A stretch of 64,000 bases of DNA from Ricinus communis (taxonomy: Eukaryota > Streptophyta > Magnoliopsida > Malpighiales > Euphorbiaceae). The notes under the pieces were generated by a model. The model made no database searches. It was not told the origin of the DNA and saw only the letters and a list, made by a program, of their open reading frames with translations. The position numbers and the translations under genes are program-made. Position 1 is the first letter of the stretch; every line of letters starts with the position of its first letter. The stretch lies in contig NC_063258.1 of NCBI RefSeq assembly GCF_019578655.1, forward strand, positions 620,001-684,000. The letters run 5' to 3'. Positions 23,561 through 35,363 of the stretch are shown piece after piece.

Positions 23561-25319
23561 CTATTATCATATTTAAAAAAAATGATTAAAGCTCGTAAAA
23601 TCTGATTTGAAGATCTGAAGATTGAAAAGAAAATGAAAAATTTATGTTCGTTAAAAATAAATTTTTAAAATCTGCAAATATACATAATCTATGTATGAGA
23701 ATAAAAATGAAAGAAAAAAATGAAAAACAAAATATTATGCAACAAAAAAAAAAAAAGAACGAAGAACAAGCTTATAGAATCTAATTTGAAACTCTAAATG
23801 ATGGAGAATCAAAAATGGAAAAAATAAAATCAAACCAAATTGCTGAAAGAAAGCTCGTGATTTATTTTAAATCGGTAATGATAGGTAAGACGTTATATTT
23901 GAATTGAAACTTTTTCATACGTGTGTCTTAAAAATTTAGCTTCCTCATTTAAATAAAATGACCGTATTTTAGATACCACATATATAATACACAGTGTATC
24001 TGGCTCTAGAATATAATATACCCTACAGAGAATATTGCTCAATTAAGAAAAACATTAATTAGACTGATTTAGTTTTTATTTTTATTTTTTCAACTAAAAA
24101 CATAAGCAAAAAAACCATTAATTTAGCTTATTTGATAATTGATAAGCCAGTCATTGATTTTTTTATAATTAAAAAGTTTTAGAAAATAAAATTAGTTTAA
24201 TTAACCGGTTTTATAAATTATTTTAAATAATATATTAAAAATTTATATTTTATATTTCAAAAATTATTTAAAAATATTATAAAAATTATATTTATATAAA
24301 ATCTATATATATATATAAATTACAAAAAATAATTTGCATTTTTTTATAATAATATGCTAATATATAGTTTTTATATTAATTGTATAATTAATACATTAAC
24401 TAATATGTAATTTTCATAATTAAATATATTAATAAATAGGTAAATTATAGAGCCAGAATTGGAATCCAATTAATATCAAAACAATTAGAATTAATCACTT
24501 TATTGGTTAAATTTTAATCCATATGTGGGATCTCTAACAAATTAGTAATTACAATTATAAAAAGTAATATTATGATAATTGTTTTGTATTATATTGCCCA
24601 ATAATTTAATTTTTTAATTTTTTAATAATTTTTAAACTTAAAAAATAACATAGCAATTATATTTATAGTATTAATTTTATATATAATCAATTGATTTATT
24701 AAGACATATTTGTAAAATGATTATTATATACTTTGATAAAATCTTAATAATATTAAATTTTATTAAATGAACTTAAAATTATTTTAAATTATTATTATTA
24801 TCAAAATATGACAAATAATCATAAAATATTAGGAGCACCATTAAAAAATTATATATTTATTTTATATATGATTAATTATAGTTAAAATAATAATAATTAT
24901 TATGTAATACATGAATTAATGATGAACAGTCAATATAAATAAAAATTATAAAAATATAAAATAAAATCAATTGATTCCATTGATGTAGATTTTCATAACT
25001 AAATTTTAAAAATTAACTATTTAATCTAATTTCTTAAATTAAAGGAATTTTTTTGATAGAAAATTAAAGTAATTAAAACTATATTTTTGACTAACTAATA
25101 TTTTCAATTTACTTTATTGGGATTTTATAATCAGTTGGATATGACGGTTTCTATTTATCCTCATCTATTTATTACGTAATATCAAATAATTAGCATATAA
25201 TTTAATTATTTAATAACAATAAACATAATTTTTTATGTAAATCCAAAAAATATATATATAATTATAGATTATATAGGACTTACTGTATAAAAGTAGATAT
25301 GCCTCAAAATCAGGCAAGT

Positions 25320-25345
25320 ACTTTTCTTTTTTTTTTTTTTTTTTT
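25320..25345. repeat. Poly-T tract upstream of the ESSS-like gene
   Basis: An uninterrupted T run of about twenty bases, within 300 bp of the start codon of the next gene. Confidence 0.8.
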
Positions 25346-25426
25346 GAGAAAAATAATAATAATAGAGAAAAAGAAAGGAGACATGTTAAAAGACAAAGAT
25401 CTAACAAGTTGGTTTGTGTGCAAACT

Positions 25427-25454
25427 GTTCACAGTTCACAGTTCACAGTTCACA
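25427..25454 (+). repeat. Four 7-bp tandem repeats (GTTCACA) in promoter or leader
   Basis: GTTCACA begins at 25427, 25434, 25441 and 25448. It sits about 130 bp before the start codon at 25584, in front of a CT-rich leader (25490-25560). Whether it is promoter or 5' UTR cannot be decided from sequence. Confidence 0.75.
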
Positions 25455-25583
25455 TACCCTTGTAGAATCTATCACTACTCTTTACTCTTCTTCATCTTCC
25501 TTTCCACTAAAACAAACATCTCTCTCTCTCACACATTCACTCACTCACTTCCTCGGATTACCCATCCCGTCATTTCAATCACA

Positions 25584-28500
25584 ATGCCAATCAACAAAGA
25601 CCCATCAACGTCCCCTCCCATGATTGGCAAAATCGGACCTTACACTGTCTTTATGACCCCTCCTTCCACCCCTAAACCGGTCGAGCAGCCGGTTTTTGAA
25701 TCCCCTAAAAAGATGGTTTCTACGCCCCCTCCGGTTCAGCCTCCTCCGGTGCAAATCGACAAGTCTGTTTCTTCTCACACTTTGCCAAATGGGTCCGTTT
25801 CTGGATTCTTCAGAAATGCTGTCACTAAAGTTCAAAATGGTATAATTCAAAATCAAGATTATTACTGTCATTGCTTGTCTTTTAATTTATATACTAAGTT
25901 GAAAAGGGTGTTTCTTTTTCTGCAGCACATTCGAGCTTAGATGAGCATTTAGCACGCTGGTTCGGGTTAAATCAGTCTAAGTATCAGTGGGCGTTGGATG
26001 ATTATTATGAGACCAAGGAATTGGTATGTCTTCTTTCATTGATCAAATGCTTTCTTTTACTGTTTTTTAGAATTTCTTCATGTGTTAAGCTTAATTAAAG
26101 GACTTAATATGCTTTTCTTGTTAGATTACCACCGCTGTCACCATTCATCATGTTGTTGTTATTTTATTTTTTGGCTTTAAAAGTTTGTTTTTGTGGCATC
26201 AGATATGACTGTCTTAATTGAGTATCATTATTTAGGTTGGTAGGATGAATCTCCTTGAAGCTAAACTGGAAGTAGCTTAGAAGCAATTGCTTTTCTGTTC
26301 ATTTGCTTTCACTCATTATCTTGCTTCATTGTTCCTCATTCTAAGACAAACAAGATTCTGTTTCTAATGGTTTTGTTTCTACTTTAATTTTAATTAATGT
26401 ATTGTTTCTGCTATCCATTTCTCTTGTGTAAAGGAATATTTGTTTTCTGATACGTTTTTCAGTGCATATGAAATTCACTCGCTTTCGGTGATTAAATGAG
26501 CTTTTGCGTTTTCTTCTTCTTCTTCTTCTTTTTTCTGGGATCTATTCATTCACAAACAAGAGCCCTAATGCCATAATGTGATAATTTGAACAGCATATAG
26601 TATGATGAGGATTTGGTTTGTATTTTAGTTGGGAAATAATTATATAATTTGTTATCTGATCTTCTTAGTCCGTTGACCAATCTGCTTTCAATCAGCCTCC
26701 TTCAGCTGTCCTGGGTTGTTTACTCTGAAGCACTTAACTCTCAAGTACCCTAGCTGCTTAGTCTACAGATTATGCACTTATGAGTATCCGTAATGAGAGG
26801 AAGTACCTTCTCTGCAATGTAACTGGAAATTGCAGTGATCTAAGTTCTTGCGTTCAAATCACAGAAATACTGTCTTCTTTTGTTCCTTTTAATTATAGTT
26901 GTTTTTCACAGCAAAGGGAAAGGTTGCATATGTTTTGACCTAATATAATGCTCGTAACGAGGGGAGCCTTATGCTTTGGAGCACCCTATTTGTCCTTTAA
27001 CTAGATGTATCATTGTCTAAATTGGTGCATGCACCTTGGGGAATAAAAGTTTATATGATATTTTGCAATTAAAGCGTGAATGGCAAAGAATAGGTTACTG
27101 TTAGATAATGGATTTCAAAAACTTAGTAATTTCTTAGAAGGATTTCCTATTTCTACATGGTTTTGCATCCTGAAGTATAAAATGAACTGGTATAAGGTGA
27201 TAGTCGCTAAAATTAGTTATTAGATCCACAGTTCTAGTTGTTTGGCCAAGGAGGGTACTTTTTTTTTTTTTTTGAAACGGAAAAAACCTTCATTTAAAAG
27301 CATCACAACTCAATACATCAAAAAGAAAAGAAGGAGGGCTGTTATAAACAACCTCCAGACGAGGCAAAGAAATCGCAGGTTGAGCAAGGTGATTCGCTAA
27401 TCTATAAACAAAAGCAACACTACAATTAATCTCCTACCAAAGGAGTTTACAATCATCAATAAGAAGACGGAACAAAGACCAGAAACCAAAAGATGACAGT
27501 CAAATTCTAGGAAGACATCTCTGAAACCATTAGACTTCATCGAACTCAAGGCCTCCCTACAGGTCATAATCTCTGCAAGAAATGGATCAGCGGGAATAGA
27601 GAACAAACCTGCTTTGCCCTTTACCCATTACCCACGAACCATAATCATCTTGAATAACCCAACTATAACCACTCTTTCTATGAGAAGCAAAAATTGAGCC
27701 ATTAAAATTACACTTGAATTAACCAGCAGAAGGCTTTTGCCAAACACAAGAGACACCAGCGGAGGGGGATGGGACCGAGTAACCACGAAGTGCTTGAGCC
27801 TGCTTCCACTGAGATAAAAGACCAACAGTAATGAGAATAACCTGAGCATCTTGGCAGCGTAAGAGCGTACATTTGTACTTATTGAATGTGGATATCCTTT
27901 TGGAATGCTCAAAAACCTTTTTTTTAAAGGTATTTACTCTTAGGAGTGTGGAGGGTATTGAGAGGGAGAGACAGGTATACTTATCTGGCTCAAAAGTCGA
28001 TAGCTAACAGTAAAATGAGTAAAGAGCAATTTATACTCCTTAATTCAAAACAACTAACAGATTCTCTTTCTCTACTCTAAATGATTTTGGGCTACATTTT
28101 CAGAAAAATGTAGTGCCACTAGATCATATTGTACTACTTTTCTCCATGTTCGTTTAGATCTTATCCATTCCTTGCTTCACTCCACCAACCTTAATATGAT
28201 TGATCTTTCTAATTGGAGCATCAATAGATCTGCAAGCCACATGCCCAAACTATTTCAATCTACATTATCTTTACTTCTCAATAGAAGCCACCCCCCACCA
28301 TTTCTGATACGAACTAAACTAGCACAACGAGTCCTACTCCAACAAGGAGTCTTGATGATGCAAATCCTACTACTCAAGGAATCCTAATCCAATAAGGAGT
28401 CCTGACTCAACTAGGAATTCTAATCCTGCAAGGAGTACTGATGATATTAGGAGTTAAAGCAACGAAAAGAATCCTAATTCAATTAGGAGTCCTAGTTTGA

Positions 28501-31500
28501 TTCCAATTGCAAGTCAATAAGCTTATCCAAGACATTTGGGCTAAGGACACATCAAAACTTGAAGAATTGGATTTAAGTTCAAGGCTCACTAATATAATTC
28601 AGTTTATTGGGCTTGAATGAATTTAATTGGCTTAAGAAGACCAAAGAAGCTAAATTTGAGCATATGATGACTTTGGGCCTAACTTGGCTTATGTTATGAG
28701 GCCCGTTTATATGACTTATGTAAATTAGGATTTTATGGCTTATTTTGGGCGGCCACACATGTATTTTAACCTAACTAAGACTTTGTTTAAGTTATCTCTT
28801 TTAGTTAGTAAGGTTATCTTTATCTTAGATGAGATGTAAATCCTTATTAGTTAAGATTTAAGGTTTTCTAAGGTTTATATAAGGCTAGTACGAATTTTAA
28901 TGTAAAAATTAAGTTGAAGTTGAATGATAATTGGTATTTTTACCTTAAAACTCGTTTGCTTTGTTTTTGTGTTCTTGTTTGAATACAAATCTTACTTATC
29001 AAAGAGTTAATCTATCCTTATGATGTATTTGGAATTAGGGTTTAAGGGACTTAGTTTTCCTTAAGTTATAATTCTTAATCATTTTTCTAAGAAATCTGTC
29101 TTCTAACTTTTTTTAGGGATTGAATCGAATTGGTTCTTGGGGTTTTCATGTTAATGTATTGAGGTCCGCAATTCAAAAGGGGTTCTCAAGCTTATTCATG
29201 GAGGTTCCATATCAACCTGGCTCTGATACCAAATGATATGTAACCTCCACAAATAAGCTTGAAAACCCCTTTTGAATTGCGTACCCCCAACATATTAACA
29301 TGAAAACTCGAAGAACCAATTCGGTTCAATCCCTAAGAAAGGTTAGAAAACATATTTCTTAAAAAAATGATCAAGAATTAGAACCTAAGGAAAACTAAGT
29401 CCTTTAAACCCAAATTCCAAGTACACCACAAGGATAGATCAACTCCTTGATAAGTAAGATTTGTATTCAAACAAGAACACAAAGATAAAGCAAACGAGCT
29501 TTAAGGTAAAATTATCATTCAACTTAATTTTTACATTAAAATTCGTACTAGCCTTAAATAGGTCTTAGAGAACCTTAAATCTTAACGCATAAGAATTTAT
29601 ATCTCATCTAAGATAAAGATAACCTTATTAACTAAAAGAGATAACTTAAACAAAGTTTTAATTAGGTTAAAATATATGTGTGGCCACTCAAAATAAGCCA
29701 TAAAACCCTAATTTATATAAGTCATATAGATGAGACTCATAACATAAGCCAAGTTAGGCCCAAAGTCTTCATATGCTCAAATTCAGCTTCTTTGGTCTTT
29801 TTAAGCTCAATTAAATTCATTCAAGCCCAATAAACTGAATTAGATTAATGAGCCTTGAACTTAAATCCAATTTTTCAAGCCTTGATGTGTTCTTAGTCCA
29901 AATGTCTTGGATAAGCTCATTGACTTACAATTTAAATCGAACTAGGACTCCTAGTTGAATTAGAATTTCTTTCATTGCTTGAAATTTTAATATCATCAGG
30001 ACTCCTTGCGGGATTCCTAGTTGAGTCATGACTCTTTACTGGATTAGAATTCCTGGAGCTAGTAGGATTTGTATTATCAAAACTCCTTGTTGGAGTAGGA
30101 TTTGTTGTGCTAGTTTGGTTTGTATCAATTTCCCTAATACATTCATTATGGACTATCCATTCTCATTTGCCTGCAAATCCATCTCAGTATTCTCATCCCA
30201 GCAACAATATCTTAGAGACTAATTGCCCCTTCATTGGCACTCACTACCATACATCATAGCCAGCCATATTACAATGTGTTAAAACTTTCCTTTTAACTTG
30301 AATAGAGTTTTTCAATCACGTAAGACTCCCGTGGAACTCCTACACTTTGTCTACCCTGCTCTAATCCTAGGGTTAACATCCTCTTCACATCCACCATTTA
30401 AATGGTCCCCAAATTGTTCACATCTTTTCAATGTGGTGTTGCAGCCCAGATCATTAATATTTCCCTTGCATTTTTTTCTTCTTACACTTTTTTCTGTAGG
30501 GAGGGAAACTCCCAGCTAAGACTAAACACAACTGCCACTTTAAGCTGCTGGCTTAATGCCTTTCAAGGAAATAAATTGAGAACATGTTGAAACTCTGGAT
30601 CTTTGTGAGGCAGAATTTCCATCTAAAACCTACTTTCAAAAAAGTCTACATGCTGAAAAGGCCTCAGAATGCATAAATAGATTTGTTCTGCAAGGCACAG
30701 CGATAAATGTAATTCCTTCTGAGTGAGGACTTTGATTTTTTATGCCATTTTTACGTCGTTGGTTTGTCCCACATAAAGTTTGTGCAGTACTGTAATGCAT
30801 TTTTATCAGTGCCATATCTAGTTTTATGCACTCTAATATAGGAACACAGAGTTAATGTCCTCATCCATTCTGCATTAAATAAATTGCTATAGTCGAACTC
30901 TTCTCCTCACCTCCCTTTCTCTTAAAGGACTGCAGGAATATCTATTGGTTATTCTGGCTATAGAATATATCATTTAAGTATAGAATTGAAAATTTTGTTA
31001 GATTTCATATTTTCTTTAGGAGATGCACTAGGTCTTGCGCAACAGGATTGCTTTTACTCCACAACCTAGTTAATAATTTATACCTTATATCTCAAAGAAA
31101 ATATAAAGGTAAAATGTAAAGAAAATAAGAAACTGTCATTATCTCATTCAGTTTGTTCAATGAAATTCAGTCAAGCATTATAGATAAATAATCATTTGAT
31201 GATAAACTGATTCTTTGAATCACTGAATATACTTCTATCTAATAGGACCCTATATCTGTAAAATATCCTAATTTACTTTCTTAGGTTTTTCTGAAGATAT
31301 GGCAGTTGTGATGAATGATTGAAACTTTTAATGTGATCATGTGAGTGGTTATTTGTCCTTACTGTTAATGTGCCTACCTTATTTGGCGTTGATGTCTATG
31401 ATACTCTTCCTTGAACATTTAATAACAGTGGATGAATCTCTCACCTCGTTTGATGTTTTCCACTCTCTATGCAGGAAAAAGATGATGTAAAAGCTAAAGA

Positions 31501-31528
31501 CATATCAAGCAAAGTACAGAGTGTGTAA
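25584..31528 (+). CDS. Small conserved plant protein, probable complex I ESSS/NDUFB11-like subunit
   Basis: Three exons: 25584-25839, 25926-26023 and 31475-31528, all with GT-AG borders, give 135 aa. The N-terminal half is Pro-rich (MIGKIGPYTVFMTPPSTPKP, then PPPVQPPPVQ). The C-terminal half is better conserved in character (VSGFFRNAVTKVQ, then across the splice DEHLARWFGLNQSKYQWALDDYY), and the protein ends SSKVQSV. From memory of plant annotations this resembles the Arabidopsis pair At2g42310/At3g57785, described as the ESSS subunit of mitochondrial NADH dehydrogenase. I see no clear membrane segment, which a NDUFB11-type protein should have, so the name is tentative while the gene model is firm. 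The start at 25584 is preferred over an in-frame upstream ATG at 25299, whose translation crosses poly-T and leader. Intron 2 (26024-31474) is unusually long and holds two transposon insertions. Confidence 0.75.
27250..27257. other. Target site duplication GGAGGGTA (left) of LINE fragment
   Basis: The same 8 bp recur at 27950-27957. Confidence 0.75.
27258..27949 (-). mobile_element. 5'-truncated LINE (non-LTR retrotransposon) 3' end
   Basis: The left end is a poly-T run (poly-A tail on the minus strand), and the fragment is bounded by an 8-bp duplication GGAGGGTA. The minus strand encodes the plant LINE-type RNase H domain near 27740-27490: a CNFNGSIF piece followed by the frame with ADPFLAEIMTCREALSSMKS and VFLEFDCHLLVSGL. 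It is 692 bp long, with stops and frame changes, and cannot move on its own. It lies antisense inside intron 2 of the ESSS-like gene. Confidence 0.85.
28300..28304. other. Target site duplication ATTTC (left) of the inverted-LTR palindrome
   Basis: Exact match to 30128-30132. Confidence 0.85.
28305..29214 (+). repeat. Left LTR of the palindrome (+ orientation)
   Basis: 910 bp, TG...CA. It is followed by the complement of a PBS and not by a PBS of its own. Confidence 0.87.
29217..29231 (-). other. Primer binding site in the palindrome centre
   Basis: The minus strand reads TGGTATCAGAGCCAG directly after the end of the right-hand LTR (in its own direction) plus two bases. Confidence 0.85.
29234..30127 (-). 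repeat. Right LTR of the palindrome (- orientation)
   Basis: 894 bp, the inverted copy of 28305-29214, with a correctly placed PBS at its 3' side. Confidence 0.87.
30128..30132. other. Target site duplication ATTTC (right)
   Basis: Exact match to 28300-28304. Confidence 0.85.
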
Positions 31529-33546
31529 CATGGTTGGGATGGTAATGACATCTTGTATCAGTTTTCTCTTTAACCAAACACATTATTTGACTCAATGTGA
31601 CCAAGCAATTGTTGGCATGCAGTTTTCCCAAATTGGTCGAGGACGCATTTTGTAGTACCTTTGTATACCATCTCTCTATATACCTAATATATAGGAGGCA
31701 ACAGTGATCTGGATGCTCAAAGGGGGGACCGTTGTCGGAGTTACTGAAGATCTGCCTTTCTGCATTTTGCTATCTAATACAGCAGTTAACCAAGTTTGGC
31801 TGTGCATTAGGCTATAAGTTATGTAATCTCTTTGAAAGTCTATTTTTTGTGCCAAGTTTTTTTTTATTGGTTATGGACTTAATGGAACTGCAATCTAATT
31901 AGAGAACTCCAAGTTGTGGAGATGTATTTGTTCTGGTAACTGAACTAAAGTATTAACTTGCAGTATGTTGTGGCCATGATTTTCTTCTGGGTGATCAAAT
32001 TATGAATGCTAATTGATGAAAACCAAATTGTGGGATTTGTTTGTATGCCTTTCATGCATTGGATATTTTGAGATGCATTAGGGTTTATAAAATTGAATAA
32101 AGTTGTTCAATTTAAGAAATTTTACAATTAGGGTTTTATAAAATTTGTAAAAATAAATTGATGTTCAATCAACTTCTATTCATACTGTAATTTTAGAAGC
32201 ACCATCAAGTTTTATTTATTTGTCCCTGAAGTAGTTTAACACTAGCTATTCTACTTATTTATTGACCAAGTGAATAGATACATATATAAGTGTAAAACAT
32301 TCAGACTATGTCTAATATAACATAATGAAATAGAATATAAAATCTAATATAATGAAAATTTACAATATACTAATTATTACCATATTTAGTTATAATAAAA
32401 AAATATAATTATAACATTTAGTTTATTTGTGATAGTAGTATAAATATAGAATGTTAAGTAAATAATTTTTTTATAAAAATTATTTAATTTATTAATTTAT
32501 TCTTAAAAAAGTACTTTATAATGGTTGAAATCTAACAGAATCCAACGATTGGATTCTAATCACTGGCCCGACAGTGGCAGTAAGCGGCTGATAATTAGTA
32601 TGGTCGAAACGTTAGAATTGTATTGAATATTGATAAAAAAAATAAATATAAATATATTATATAAGCAATCATAATTTTATATATTTTTATTTTTTAAAAA
32701 TATTATATCAAAATAGTAATTTGCTTGGACAATACACGATATCACTATTATTTTAATTATAATTGTATCCAAAAAATTTAAATTGGATTTTCTTATTAAA
32801 AAAACTATTTATATATAACATTTTACTATACTAAATTGAACACATATAATTAACAATTCAATAGAGATATTGTAATAAGTTTGTTAATATGTCAATTAAA
32901 CTATCTTTTGGAATTGAAAATTCTAATATAATTAGGAAAGTAATATATTGATTAATATTTAGTTTTCATTATTAATATAATAATTCAAATAAACATAGAA
33001 ATTACCCTTTACCATTATGTCTGTGTCAAAATAAATTCACATAGCAAGAACATTATGCTAATGCATCAAATATATTTTATTTCAACTTATATATATGAAT
33101 AAAACATTACATTAAATATTATATAATACCACATAAACAAAATAATAAAGTAATGTAATAAAATAATAATTTATACTTCATTACCTCCTAACAAACATGA
33201 ACACAGGCTGACATTTACCTCGTAATTTTGGTGTTGTAAGTAACTGAGTAAATTTAGGTCAGAGAAAATCCCAAACAAAACTCTTTTTTGTTATTTTTCT
33301 CTTCTGGTATTGATTATTAAATTGCTGTTGTCCAAATTTGACAACAGATAATTCTACGAGGCAAGGCTTTTTTAATTAGTGAGATTTTCCTCATAGATTT
33401 CCACCTTATACTCACATGCTAATGGGCAATGGACAAGAACATCAAACTCAAGGAAATTAATAATTCTCTAAAGTCAATACGAAATTTCCATTGAGAATTA
33501 TATAAATAAATAAAACGCGTCTTGACTGACTAGCCAACGGCAATTT
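31529..33546. other. 3' UTR of ESSS-like gene and AT-rich spacer
   Basis: The first few hundred bases after the stop at 31528 have ordinary base composition and are likely 3' UTR. From about 32200 the sequence is AT-rich with no conserved frame. The promoter of the kinase gene should lie within 33200-33600. Confidence 0.55.
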
Positions 33547-33654
33547 ATGGTGAATTCTTCACTTACAGATTACATACTTCAGTGCTTTGGTTTCTTTTTC
33601 TTTTCTTCCCCTTTACAATTCACCTTCTCTGAGTTTGTTTTCTTGACAACAGGC

Positions 33655-35363
33655 ATGAGTTTTTCATTCCCAAATGATTATGACAAATCCCAAAAAGATG
33701 CAGATGATGCATTCAACAAATTCACTGAACAGGCCAACTCTACCATGAAATGGGGAGTAGCAGAATCCTTTGGTAACCATCTAACTAATTGATTTTATAG
33801 ATTGGATTTGTAATTTTGTTGCTTTAAACATTGTTTCAGATTTAAACTGTGATGTTTGCTCCTAAAATGGTCTCGCCTTACTACTAGGCAAAGGTGGTTA
33901 CTGACTATTTTGTGATCATGTATAACATTTTTTCTTTTCTCTTATTAAAAGAACTTTTCTTTTTCTTTTTATTCACCGGACCGAACCGAAAAATTACGAA
34001 TATCCGAACTAAAGAGTTCGATTTGGTTTATTTTCCAGTTTCCGTTTGGTTTTGCTCACCGCTAGAAACAATCTTAATCTGAGACTCATGTAATAATGTT
34101 GATTTCTTTTTGTTTCTTTTTGTTTCTTTTACAGTTATGGGTGTGGTGATAATTATAGCAATTGTGGCTATAGTATATGTCATTATTGACTGCTTGAAGA
34201 AAGTAGGAAATGCAATTCCAGGTTATGCCAGGATTGCAAACATTGACATTGACAAAGCTTCTAAACAAGAATCTTCTGACCATATGACTATCAGAGTGGA
34301 GCCGGAGGTCCCAGTTAATCAAGACTCACGTATTCAGTTTGCAACAGTGGAAAGATTTCTCAGCAAGATAGCAAGAGAAAAACCTGTCAGGTTCTCACCT
34401 CAGCAGATCGAAGAAATCACCAATAACTGCTCCAAGATATTGGGTTCAGGCAGCTACGGAGTAGTCTTTGCAGGAGAGTTACCAAACGGAGTGCTAGCAG
34501 CTGTCAAGGTTCTCACTAATCATTCAAGTAATAAGAAAATGGAAGAACAGTTCATGGCAGAAGTGAGCACTATAGGAAGAACTTATCATGTCAACCTGGT
34601 TAGACTCTACGGATTCTGCTTCGACCCTTCTATGATGGCTCTTGTTTATGAGTACATGGAGAACGGATCTCTAAACAAATTCTTGTTCGACGAAAGACGA
34701 GAGACAGAATGGGAGAAGCTGCATCAGATTGCAATAGGAACTGCGAAAGGCATAGCTTATTTACATGAGGAGTGTGAGCAAAGGATTGTTCACTACGATA
34801 TCAAACCTGAAAACATTCTCCTTGATGACAACTTTAACCCAAAGGTTGCGGATTTTGGACTGGCAAAGCTATGTAACAGAAGGGAAAGTAGTAAGGTAGC
34901 ATTGAGTGGCGGCAGAGGAACACTTGGATACTCTGCGCCAGAGGTGTGGGATCGGAACCATCCTGTGACTCACAAGTGTGATGTGTACAGCTTTGGGATT
35001 CTTCTCTTCGAAATTGTTGCCAGGAGAAGACATTTTGATGCTAATCTTAGCGAGTCCCGCCAATGGCTTCCGAGATGGGCATGGGATATGTACAAGAATA
35101 ATGAATTGGGAGTGATGCTGGCGCTCTGCGGAATTGAAGGGAAGGATAAAGAGAAAGCAGAGAAGATGTGCAGTGTGGGTTTCTTGTGCATTCAGGATTC
35201 ACCAGATGCAAGACCTCTGATGAGTGATGTGGTGAAGATGCTGGAAGGAGGCGTGGAAATACAGCATCCGCCTCAGAACCCATTTCAGTATTTGGAATCT
35301 GCAGCTCAGAACCTGGCATTGAACAGTGATAGCAGTATTGAAGACTCGAGCATGTCTGAATAA
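33655..35363 (+). CDS. Receptor-like protein kinase lacking an ectodomain (LRK10L/PR5K-type kinase)
   Basis: Exons 33655-33772 and 34135-35363 with GT-AG borders give 448 aa. A soluble N-terminus of about 40 aa is followed by one membrane segment (about residues 41-60, MGVVIIIAIVAIVYVIIDCL) and a Ser/Thr kinase domain: glycine loop GSGSYGVV (143-150), AVKVL with Lys164, HYDIKPENILL (from 259), DFGLAKL (279) and GYSAPE (304-309). Tyr replaces Arg in the usual HRD, so it is a non-RD kinase, as is common in the Lr10/PR5K-like family linked to defence. Full-length relatives carry a Cys-rich extracellular domain, absent here. An in-frame ATG at 33547 would add 36 hydrophobic residues. An acceptor-like 'ttgacaacag' just before 33655 leaves open a further upstream exon. 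The ligand is unknown. Confidence 0.85.

Larger units (their letters stand above)
21808..25426. other. AT-rich spacer without recognisable gene
   Basis: No conserved coding sequence. It contains the repeat array 22741-23560, several A/T homopolymers, and very AT-rich sequence up to the promoter side of the gene at 25584. Short open frames here (for example 22950-23192) lie in repeats. Confidence 0.6.
28305..30127. mobile_element. Palindromic retrotransposon derivative: two inverted LTRs around a 19-bp PBS spacer
   Basis: 28305-29214 and 29234-30127 are inverted copies of one LTR of about 0.9 kb. Each reads TGATAC.AAC.AAACTAG from its outer end and ATATCA at its inner end. Only 19 bp separate them, and this spacer on the minus strand begins TTTGGTATCAGAGCC, a normal tRNA-Met PBS next to the right-hand LTR. 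No internal coding region exists. A perfect ATTTC duplication flanks the whole unit, so it probably inserted as one molecule. The arms differ by scattered substitutions and small indels. If transcribed through the intron it would fold into a hairpin of about 900 bp. Confidence 0.88.

Noticed and set aside
25299..25583. In-frame N-terminal extension of the ESSS-like protein
   Set aside because: It would translate a poly-T tract and the CT-rich leader. The sequence typical of the protein starts at MPINKDP (25584).
28172..28387. Open frame at the left edge of the palindrome
   Set aside because: It crosses the target duplication and LTR start, so it is chance.
33547..33654. 36-residue N-terminal extension of the kinase as the main start
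   Set aside because: It could act as a hydrophobic lead, but it looks like leader sequence with an acceptor-like site before the next ATG. Kept as an alternative only.
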